43,952 nucleotides of DNA from Bacillota bacterium (GTDB lineage: Bacteria; Bacillota; Clostridia; DSM-8532). Of this stretch, positions 23,447 to 30,290 are shown one piece after another (positions within the stretch are counted from its first letter, which is position 1; each line of letters begins with the position of its first letter). A program made the position numbers and the translations under genes. Location: positions 1-43,952 of the forward strand of contig JAEXRM010000222.1 in NCBI GenBank assembly GCA_023440865.1. Reading direction: 5' to 3'. The notes under the pieces are model-generated. The model made no database searches. It was not told where the DNA came from and saw only the letters and a list, made by a program, of their open reading frames with translations.

Positions 23447-24409
23447 ATGTTGACCTATCTGTGCGCTTTCGCCGCCGCCCTGCTGGGCGTGGCGGGTCTC
23501 ATCCCCCTGTTCATGAAGCTGGCCGTCCGCATCGACTTTGTCGACAAGCCGGTTCCCGACAGCGAGCGCAAGGTGCATCGCGAACCCATTCCCATGCTGG
23601 CCTCGATTCCGATGTACCTCGTCTTTCTGGCCGTCTGGCTCACGGTTGGCCATCCTTCGGGCAGGGAACCGCTTTATGTCGCCCTGGGCGGCCTGCTCAT
23701 CCTGGGCATCGGCACCGTGGACGACTGGTACAAGACCCATCGGCGCGAATTTCCCGCACTGCCCAAGTTCCTCGTGCAGATGGCGGCCGCCGCCATCGCC
23801 TATTTCGGCGGCATCGTCTTCACCGGGTTCCAAAACCCTTTCACCCACAGCTACGTGACGCTACCCGGCATCATGCAGTTTCTGCTGACCGTCGTCTGGA
23901 TCTTCGGTGTCACGACGGTCATCAACTTCACCGACGGACTCGACGGACTTGCCGGCGGCCTGACCGCCATTTCCGGCGGCACGCTGTTCGTCGTGGCGCT
24001 GGCCATGAAACAGGGCGCCTCGGCGATCATGGCGGTCACGCTGGTGGGCGTCACACTTGGCTATCTCCGGTTCAACCGGCACCCCGCCAAGGTGTTCATG
24101 GGGGATGCGGGCGCCACGTTTCTGGGCTACATGCTCGGCATCATCGCCATCGACGGCGCGTTCAAGGGCGCGACGCTGCTTTCGCTGTTGATTCCGCTGC
24201 TGGCGCTTGGCGTACCCATCTTCGACAACCTGTATGTGGTCTTCCGCCGTTTCCGGGAAGGCAAGCCCATTTATCAGGCCGATGCGACGCAAATCCATTA
24301 CCGGCTGCGCAGCAAGGGGATGAACACGCCGCAGGCCGTCTCCTACATCTGGCTTGTGAACCTGTGCTCGTGCATGGCCGCCATCATCCTGCTGCTGCTG
24401 CAGGGCTGA
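23447..24409 (+). CDS. Undecaprenyl-phosphate glycosyl-1-phosphate transferase (TagO/WecA, MraY-like)
   Basis: The 320-residue integral membrane enzyme belongs to the MraY/WecA superfamily, with about ten membrane segments. It transfers a sugar-1-phosphate (usually GlcNAc-1-P) from a UDP-sugar to undecaprenyl phosphate, the first step of teichoic acid or surface polysaccharide synthesis. Conserved cytoplasmic-loop motifs are IGTVDDWYK, NFTDGLDGLAGG and KVFMGDAGATFLGY. MraY itself is usually longer and has different loops, so TagO/WecA is favoured. The start at 23447 is preceded by GAAGGAG and GAAGGC. It has its own promoter. No other cell-wall glycan gene is nearby. Confidence 0.87.
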   Translation: MLTYLCAFAAALLGVAGLIPLFMKLAVRIDFVDKPVPDSERKVHREPIPMLASIPMYLVFLAVWLTVGHPSGREPLYVALGGLLILGIGTVDDWYKTHRREFPALPKFLVQMAAAAIAYFGGIVFTGFQNPFTHSYVTLPGIMQFLLTVVWIFGVTTVINFTDGLDGLAGGLTAISGGTLFVVALAMKQGASAIMAVTLVGVTLGYLRFNRHPAKVFMGDAGATFLGYMLGIIAIDGAFKGATLLSLLIPLLALGVPIFDNLYVVFRRFREGKPIYQADATQIHYRLRSKGMNTPQAVSYIWLVNLCSCMAAIILLLLQG

Positions 24410-24435
24410 CCGGGCGGCCCGGCATGCCTGGCCAA

Positions 24436-24499
24436 TGGCCACTGCCATCATGACCGGCTGATCGGGCAGGCTTGGCCACTGCCATCATGACCGGCTGAT
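24436..24499. repeat. 27-bp direct repeat with 37-bp period
   Basis: An identical 27-bp unit starting TGGCCACTGCCATCATGACC occurs at 24436-24462 and 24473-24499, immediately after the TagO/WecA gene. The spacer between copies is 10 bp. Confidence 0.85.
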
Positions 24500-24703
24500 T
24501 GGCATGAACGATTGCGCACAAACCGTCACACATCGAACCCAACCTTCTGGTACGATCATGTCACGCAGACGCCGGCGTTCGGCTTGCGAAGACAGGTCCC
24601 CACCGCAAGCTCCATGCGCATGGCAGCGGCAAGCCCCTTCAGGCCGCCAGCGCCACAGGCACGCGGCCGGGAACCGGACATGACAGGCAAGGGAGGCACA
24701 ACC

Positions 24704-25633
24704 ATGACGAACCAGCCACTCCATCCCACGGCAATCACAGCTGCGACTGCAACGGCAAGCCCCACACGCTTCCTCGCGCCCGGGCGCATGGACACGCCGG
24801 GCTGCCATGCCGACATGGTCGGATCCCTGCCCGCGGATCCGGCCGATCTGGTGCGGCTGACACAGAACGCCCTCATCCACCAGCATGTCGCCAAATGGGT
24901 GTACGATGTGGATCTGAGTCCGGAACGGGCACGAGAGACCTGGATGCGCACGGTTGAGGAAAAGCTGGGCTGGTTGCGGGAACACGGATACCGGACCATC
25001 GGCGATCCCCATCCGATGCCGGAGCACATGGTCGGCATCTGCCGCGACTTCTCGGTGCTCGGCGCGGCGCTGTTCAAGCTTGCCGGTATCCCCGCCCGCG
25101 CCCGGTGCGGCTTCGGCACCTACTTCGAGCCCGGAAAGCACATCGACCACTGGGTGATCGAATGGTGGAATGCCGGGCGTGGGGCCTGGCAGCTCACCGA
25201 AGCCCAGATGGATCCACCAACCGCCGCAAAGCTCGGCCTCGACTTCGACCCGATGGATGTGCCGCGCAACCGCTTCCTGACAGGCCCCGTCGCCTGGAAC
25301 CTGGCGCGTTCGGGCATTGCCGATGCCCAGACCTTCGGCATCTTCCAGTGGTGGGGATACGACTACCTCTGCTGCAACCTGATGCTCGACGTCAACGCGC
25401 TGCTGAACACACCCATGCAGCCCTGGGACGGGTGGGACGGCTACAAGGACCTCCCGACCGGGAGCTGGACGGAAGCGGATTGGACAACCGTCGACCGGCT
25501 GGCGGCGCTTGCGGGTCGCGTCGATGAGGACTTTGACGCGTTCCACGCCTTCGTCTCACAGGACGACCGCATCCGCGTGCCCGACGACTGGCATCTTGTC
25601 CGCAACAGCCAGGATTGCCCCCCTTCCGTCTAG
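24704..25633 (+). CDS. Transglutaminase-like superfamily protein
   Basis: The 309-residue protein appears to hold a transglutaminase-like (papain-fold) core. Candidate triad segments are GICRDFSVLGAALFKLAG (Cys), HIDHWVIEWW (His) and LTEAQMD (Asp). Such domains in bacteria act as peptidases, amidases or protein cross-linkers; I cannot tell which. There is no signal peptide. The start at 24704 has GGGAGG about 7 nt upstream; an in-frame extension to 24512 lies in the leader. TGGTACGAT at 24548-24556 may be an extended -10. Only 12 nt separate it from the AraC/GyrI-like regulator that follows, so the two form an operon. Confidence 0.75.
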   Translation: MTNQPLHPTAITAATATASPTRFLAPGRMDTPGCHADMVGSLPADPADLVRLTQNALIHQHVAKWVYDVDLSPERARETWMRTVEEKLGWLREHGYRTIGDPHPMPEHMVGICRDFSVLGAALFKLAGIPARARCGFGTYFEPGKHIDHWVIEWWNAGRGAWQLTEAQMDPPTAAKLGLDFDPMDVPRNRFLTGPVAWNLARSGIADAQTFGIFQWWGYDYLCCNLMLDVNALLNTPMQPWDGWDGYKDLPTGSWTEADWTTVDRLAALAGRVDEDFDAFHAFVSQDDRIRVPDDWHLVRNSQDCPPSV

Positions 25634-25645
25634 GAGCAGGCACCC

Positions 25646-26629
25646 ATGGAGTATGTCGACGCCCTCATCCGGGCACTGCGCCATATCGAAGCCCATCTCG
25701 ACGAGGAGATCGACCTCTCGGACATCGCCCGGGAGGCCGGTTACTCGTTGTACCACTTTCACCGCGTGTTCCAGTCCGTCGTCGGCGAGTCGCTCAAGGA
25801 ATACATCCGCAAGCGGCGCCTGACGGAGGCGGCCCGCACCCTGCGCGGCTCGACCCGCCCGATCGCGGACGTCGCCGTCGCATGCGGATACCAGTCGCGG
25901 GAGGCTTTCGTCCGGGCCTTCCTGCAGGCATTCGGTTTCCCGCCTTCGGCATGCCGCAGGGGCCGCCATTTCAGCGACCTGCGGCTGGCGATGCCGGAAG
26001 GGGCGTTGCGCCATGCAGCCATGAGGGCCCAGGATCTGCTGACGCCCCGGTTCGAGTGGCTGCCACGCCGAACGGTGGCCGGCCATGTGCGGCGATTCCG
26101 CAGCGATGGCACAAATCTCAAGGACATACCAGACTTCTGGGAGGCGTGGATTGCGGCACGCGGCTGGCAGCAGCTTCCTGCGGGCCTGTACCCTGGCGAG
26201 TCCCTGGGAATCGTGTTCCCATCGGCAACACAGGACTTCGACTACCTCATCGGTCATGAGGTGGCGACCGGCTCCGGGCTGCCGGCCCAGGCCCATCGTC
26301 CCGCGCACGGCCCCGATGCCGCATCCGGCGGTCGAATGCATGACCACACCCGCCTGGGCATCCGCGAGGTACGCGAACTGCCGGAAGGATGGTTCGCGGC
26401 ATTCCCGGTTCATGGCCCCTTCACGGAACATGTGCAGAAGACATGGACCTGGATCTACAGCCGCTGGTTGCTGCAATCCGGCTGCCGTCACGACGGGCGT
26501 GAGGATATCGAGTGGTACCGGCCGGAAGGGGCCAGTGAGCCCGCGACATTGTATGTGCCGGTGTCCGCGCCGCCCCAGGATGCGGTTCCCGGGTCGCAGG
26601 CCGGCTGGCGGAAGGAGGCGCGCGCCTGA
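25646..26629 (+). CDS. AraC-family regulator with GyrI-like effector domain
   Basis: The 327-residue protein has an N-terminal AraC DNA-binding domain (residues 5-105: LSDIAREAGYSLYHFHRVFQ and IADVAVACGYQSREAFVRAF) and a C-terminal GyrI/SOUL-like effector-binding domain (about 130-315). Rob/BmrR-type regulators with this arrangement bind small hydrophobic or cationic compounds. The start at 25646 follows AGGAG. It lies 12 nt downstream of the transglutaminase-like gene, an unusual partner. A short GC hairpin overlaps its stop codon. Confidence 0.88.
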   Translation: MEYVDALIRALRHIEAHLDEEIDLSDIAREAGYSLYHFHRVFQSVVGESLKEYIRKRRLTEAARTLRGSTRPIADVAVACGYQSREAFVRAFLQAFGFPPSACRRGRHFSDLRLAMPEGALRHAAMRAQDLLTPRFEWLPRRTVAGHVRRFRSDGTNLKDIPDFWEAWIAARGWQQLPAGLYPGESLGIVFPSATQDFDYLIGHEVATGSGLPAQAHRPAHGPDAASGGRMHDHTRLGIREVRELPEGWFAAFPVHGPFTEHVQKTWTWIYSRWLLQSGCRHDGREDIEWYRPEGASEPATLYVPVSAPPQDAVPGSQAGWRKEARA

Positions 26630-26634
26630 GGCGC
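26622..26634 (+). terminator. Short GC hairpin overlapping the AraC/GyrI stop codon
   Basis: GCGCC-TGA-GGCGC forms a 5-bp stem whose loop is the stop codon itself, followed seven nucleotides later by TTTCTTG. This is a weak terminator candidate. Confidence 0.3.
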
Positions 26635-26684
26635 CGGCTCTTTCTTGCGGATGTGCCGCATTTCTGTGTCATCCGGTCGATATT

Positions 26685-26696
26685 GGGTATGTACCT
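26685..26696. promoter_or_regulatory. Near-palindrome GGGTATGTACCT upstream of the hybrid cluster protein gene
   Basis: The site lies 53 nt before the start at 26750. TGTGTC is 17 nt upstream of its TATGTA core, so it may overlap a -10 box. It closely resembles GGGTATATACCC (36321-36332) at the putative hydrogenase promoter, including the ATAT just before it. Confidence 0.45.
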
Positions 26697-26749
26697 CACG
26701 GAAGCGCGACAGGATGCGCTGGGACTTGATGTCGACGGAGGTGCCTGCC

Positions 26750-28378
26750 ATGTCCATGTTCTGCTATCAGTGCCAGGAGACTGCCAAGGGAACCGGATGC
26801 GAAATCCGCGGGGTATGCGGCAAGACGGAGTCGGTCGCCAAACTGCAGGATCTGTTGATCCATTCACTCAAGGGACTTGCGCTGGTCATCCGCAGGGGCG
26901 TCCCGGATGCGGCTTCCCTGTCCGAGGCGAACCACGAGACGCTCAAGAGCCTGTTCATGACCATCACGAACGCCAACTTCGACGAAACGGCCATCGAGGC
27001 GCAAATCCGCAGGATCGTCGCCATCCGTGACGGCTTGAAGGCACAAATCGGCGCAACCTGCACGCACGACGCCGCCACCTTCGCACCGGGGGAGCGAGCC
27101 GCCATGCTCGAGAAGGCGGCCTCCGTCGGCGTGCTCGCCACAGCGAACGAGGACGTGCGTTCCCTGCGCGAACTTGTCATCTACGGGCTCAAGGGCATGG
27201 CCGCCTATGCGCATCATGCCCTGAACATCGGCAGCGAGAACCCCGCCATTCCAGCCTTCATGTATGAGGCACTCGCAGCCGTCACGGACGACACCCTCTC
27301 CGCGGACCAGCTGGTCGCACTCGTGCTGAAAACAGGCGAATACGGCGTTGCCGCCATGGCCTTGCTCGACGGGGCAAACACGGGGCGGTATGGCAACCCG
27401 GAAATCACCCGGGTGCCGATCGGCGTGCGAGGCAATCCCGGCATCCTGATTTCCGGACACGATCTCACGGATCTCGAGCAGCTGCTCGAGCAGACGAAGG
27501 GCACCGGCGTGGATGTCTACACCCACAGCGAAATGCTGCCGGCCCACTATTACCCGTTTTTCAAGAAGTACGACAACCTGGCGGGCAACTACGGCAATGC
27601 CTGGTGGAAACAGGTCGATGAGTTCGCCCCGTTCGGCGGCCCCATCCTGTTCACAACGAACTGCATCGTGCCACCCCGCACCGACGAGATCCGCGATCGC
27701 ATCTTCACGACCGGCGCGGCCGGTTATCCCGGCAGCCGCCACATCGAGGCGGGTCCGGACGGGAAGAAGGACTTCTCGGCCGTCATCGCGATGGCGAAGG
27801 CTTCCAAGCCGCCGGCCGCCATCGAGGAAGGCGCCATCACGGGCGGTTTCGCCCACAACCAGGTCATCGCACTGGCCGACAAGGTGGTCGACGCGGTCAA
27901 GTCCGGCGCCATCAGGCGGTTCTTCGTCATGGCCGGCTGCGACGGCCGCATGAAGTCGCGCGAGTATTACACCCGGTTTGCGGAGGCACTGCCCAAGGAT
28001 ACGGTCATCCTGACCGCCGGCTGTGCGAAGTACCGCTACAACAAGCTGCCCCTGGGAGACATCGGGGGCATCCCGCGTGTGCTCGACGCCGGCCAGTGCA
28101 ACGACTCCTACTCGCTGGCGGTCATCGCGCTCAAGCTCAAGGAAGTCTTCGGGCTCGACGACATCAACCAGCTGCCCATCTCGTTCAACATCGCCTGGTA
28201 TGAGCAGAAGGCGGTCATCGTGCTGCTGGCGCTGCTGTACCTGGGTGTGAAGAACATCCACCTGGGACCGACGCTGCCCGGCTTCCTCTCCCCGCATGTC
28301 GCCAAGGTGCTGGTGGACAATTTCGGCATCGCCGGCATCGGCACCGTGGAAGACGACATCCGCCTGTTCATGGCCTGA
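26750..28378 (+). CDS. hcp: Hybrid cluster protein (hydroxylamine reductase)
   Basis: The 542-residue cytoplasmic Fe-S enzyme carries the N-terminal cubane motif C5-x2-C8-x8-C17-x5-C23 of class I proteins, typical of strict anaerobes. Downstream hybrid-cluster segments include GNPGILISGHDLTDLEQLLEQ, YTHSEMLPAHYYP, FTTNCIVPP, AGCDGRMKSREYYT and DAGQCNDSYSLAVIA. Hcp reduces hydroxylamine in vitro and is linked to nitric oxide and nitrosative stress defence. The start at 26750 follows GGAGGTG. A second Met two codons later is possible. The gene stands alone; no Hcr reductase gene is adjacent, so the electron donor is probably a ferredoxin or rubredoxin. A palindrome shared with the hydrogenase promoter region lies just upstream. 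Confidence 0.95.
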   Translation: MSMFCYQCQETAKGTGCEIRGVCGKTESVAKLQDLLIHSLKGLALVIRRGVPDAASLSEANHETLKSLFMTITNANFDETAIEAQIRRIVAIRDGLKAQIGATCTHDAATFAPGERAAMLEKAASVGVLATANEDVRSLRELVIYGLKGMAAYAHHALNIGSENPAIPAFMYEALAAVTDDTLSADQLVALVLKTGEYGVAAMALLDGANTGRYGNPEITRVPIGVRGNPGILISGHDLTDLEQLLEQTKGTGVDVYTHSEMLPAHYYPFFKKYDNLAGNYGNAWWKQVDEFAPFGGPILFTTNCIVPPRTDEIRDRIFTTGAAGYPGSRHIEAGPDGKKDFSAVIAMAKASKPPAAIEEGAITGGFAHNQVIALADKVVDAVKSGAIRRFFVMAGCDGRMKSREYYTRFAEALPKDTVILTAGCAKYRYNKLPLGDIGGIPRVLDAGQCNDSYSLAVIALKLKEVFGLDDINQLPISFNIAWYEQKAVIVLLALLYLGVKNIHLGPTLPGFLSPHVAKVLVDNFGIAGIGTVEDDIRLFMA

Positions 28379-28408
28379 ACTCCGACGAATCACGCCGCAG
28401 CATTGAAA

Positions 28409-28438
28409 CGGCCCTGACGAAGCCATTCGTCAGGGCCG
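28409..28438. terminator. Hairpin after hcp, between convergent genes
   Basis: A perfect 13-bp stem CGGCCCTGACGAA/TTCGTCAGGGCCG with a GCCA loop lies 31 nt after the hcp stop. There is no T-run on the plus side, and only CGTTTC follows on the minus side. It probably ends hcp and the convergent lipoprotein gene. Confidence 0.65.
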
Positions 28439-28547
28439 CATCCTTCATGCCGGCAACCGTGATGTCACGTGCAAGGGCTCATTGGCATTGCGTTCCGCGG
28501 GGATGCGAACGGATTTGCCCGCACGTTGCGCTGTGCCTTCACGCACC

Positions 28548-29663
28548 TCACTCCGACAACGGCACAAGGGTGTTCCCGTCGAACCGGAAACAGCTGACCG
28601 GGCGGCTGGCATCCCCATATGCGTCGAAAGTGATGTCCGATTGAAGCCCACGGAACGTGCCGATCTCAAGGATGGTCCGCTTGAGGGCATCCGGCGTCGT
28701 GTCCGGCGCCGCCCGGAGGGCTTCCACCAGGATGCCCATGGCCTCGTACGCGTACATGGCAGCCGCATCGGGATCCACACCATGTTTTTCCCGATACCGG
28801 GCGGCAAACTCGACATATGGCGCATCCTGCGAGAGCAGGTTGCGTCCGCTGGCGACGACGGCGCCGTTGAGGCGCTCATCCGTCCGTTGCAGCATGCCGG
28901 TGGCGTAGGACCACTCGGTCATGTAGACCGGCATGCCGATGGCTTCCCGGGACCAGACACCGAACAGCGCATCGGTCTGTTTCGCCGACGCCAGCAGCAG
29001 CACCGCATCCGCGCCCGCACCGCGCATGGCGTCGAAAGTAGCCATTTCCACCGGTTCCCGTACCGCATCGAACTCGTCTTGCCGCACAAGGGTCAGCCCA
29101 AACGGCGCCATCTGCTCCTGGAAGGCGGACAGCCAGGCGGCCGTCTCGGATCTGCCGTCGATGGTCTGCAGCACGGCCACGCCTGTCACGCCCTCCTCGC
29201 GCATCCGCCTTGCCAGAACAGCCATCAGGCGGCGCTTGTCCGAAACGACCCGGAACAGCCAGTCGTCGATGCCCGCCTGCGCGTCGCTGTCCACGGCAGG
29301 GCTGATGTGGAGCTGCTTTTCGCCGGCAGCCCACTGGACTGATTTTTCCATTGCGGCGCCGCCGGTATGCCCAATCACCGCAACGGCCCCCTCGTTCTTG
29401 AGTTCCCTGTCCGCCGCCAGACCCTGCTCCGGATCGGCGCGATCGTCAAGCGCGATGAGCTCGAGACGTCGCCCCTTGACCCCGCTCTCCCCATTCGCCC
29501 TGTCAAGCATGAGCGTCGCCCCGTACAGACCGCTGACGGCATCCATGGATTCCGGCCCTGACAGGCAGCCGACATATCCGATTTTGACGGGTTCCCAAAA
29601 AAAACTGCAGGCCGTCAGGGCAAACAGTGCGAAAAGCAGGAGAAACAGCACTTTTCTTGCCAT
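28548..29663 (-). CDS. ABC-type substrate-binding lipoprotein (branched-chain amino acid/leucine-binding type)
   Basis: The 371-residue protein has a lipoprotein signal (hydrophobic residues 5-15, lipobox LTAC with Cys19). A periplasmic-binding fold of the LivJ/Leu-binding type follows: VKIGYVGCLSGPES, GATLMLDRAN, AVIGHTGG and AMYAYEAMGILVEAL. Such proteins present amino acids, amides or small organic ligands to ABC permeases, or serve as sensors. No permease or ATPase gene is near, so it is an orphan. An A8 tract on the plus strand (T8 in the coding strand) lies directly after the lipobox codons and could allow slippage. The start at 29663 has GGAGAGG about 5 nt upstream. It could instead feed a distant transporter or a chemoreceptor. 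Confidence 0.87.
   Translation of the reverse strand: MARKVLFLLLFALFALTACSFFWEPVKIGYVGCLSGPESMDAVSGLYGATLMLDRANGESGVKGRRLELIALDDRADPEQGLAADRELKNEGAVAVIGHTGGAAMEKSVQWAAGEKQLHISPAVDSDAQAGIDDWLFRVVSDKRRLMAVLARRMREEGVTGVAVLQTIDGRSETAAWLSAFQEQMAPFGLTLVRQDEFDAVREPVEMATFDAMRGAGADAVLLLASAKQTDALFGVWSREAIGMPVYMTEWSYATGMLQRTDERLNGAVVASGRNLLSQDAPYVEFAARYREKHGVDPDAAAMYAYEAMGILVEALRAAPDTTPDALKRTILEIGTFRGLQSDITFDAYGDASRPVSCFRFDGNTLVPLSE
29597..29604. repeat. A8/T8 homopolymer after the lipobox codons
   Basis: Eight A on the plus strand encode part of Ser-Phe-Phe-Trp directly after the lipidated Cys. Slippage there would remove the whole mature protein. Confidence 0.8.
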
Positions 29664-29748
29664 GGCGACCTCTCCGGCACACAAAATGTTACCGGATGAT
29701 ATGTACCACGGCGCCAGCCGGGATATGCCTCGCTTTTTCCCCGAACGC

Positions 29749-29783
29749 AAAAAGAGGGAGCCGCAAACCTGCGGTCCCCCTCA
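29749..29783 (-). terminator. Intrinsic terminator after the small coiled-coil gene
   Basis: On the minus strand GAGGGGGACCGCA pairs with TGCGGCTCCCTC with minor irregularity, followed by TTTTTGCG. It lies 29 nt beyond the stop of the small gene at 29812 and upstream of the lipoprotein gene. Confidence 0.75.
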
Positions 29784-29811
29784 TGCCGTTTCCCCAATGT
29801 CCACCGATCCG

Positions 29812-30003
29812 TCAATGCATCCGGTGCTCCTTCTCCTCAATTCGCCCGAGCAGGCGGTCGATGCGGCGCAGTTGCCGCTGATCCTTGTCCCATGCCTCCT
29901 TGAGTTGCTCGTCATAATCCAGGTCGTCGATGTAATGCTTGACGGCATTCATCTCATACATGATCTCCTGTTTCTTGTGCTGCAGGTTCTCCTTGTGGTC
30001 CAT
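29812..30003 (-). CDS. Small charged helical protein, unknown
   Basis: The 63-residue product is nearly all helix-forming and highly charged (MDHKENLQHKKQEIMYEMNA at the start, ending RRIDRLLGRIEEKEHRMH). It has leucine and isoleucine spacing consistent with a coiled coil. I recognise no family. The start at 30003 is well supported by GGGAGGTCAGGAC, and an intrinsic terminator follows the stop. Together these make it a credible independent gene. Its upstream gap (30004-30290, 287 bp, up to the hydA stop) shows no clear promoter or other feature. Confidence 0.65.
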   Translation of the reverse strand: MDHKENLQHKKQEIMYEMNAVKHYIDDLDYDEQLKEAWDKDQRQLRRIDRLLGRIEEKEHRMH

Positions 30004-30290
30004 GTCCTGACCTCCCTTCACAGGGCGACCCGCCGCCCCCGGGCCAGATTGGCCCATGTGGGCGCGGTGCCATGCTGCCGTTCCTCAGTCCATTGTCCGG
30101 ACCTGATCTCCCATGCTGCCGTGTGGGTCTTCCCGCCGTTCGGCCGGGAACGCCGTGTGTGGTTGTCATCCTCGTCCTGTGCCCGTCCGTCACATACGCA
30201 GGCTCCGGACAACGAGCCCGCATGCCTCCAACAAATCCCGGATCACCTGTATGCATACCGCCCTGCGGCGGGTTTTCCTGCCGCACCACC

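Noticed and set aside
30256..30276. Hairpin with GTTTT beyond the hydA stop as the operon terminator
   Set aside because: The T-run is on the plus strand, opposite to hydA transcription, and the stem is only 5 bp.
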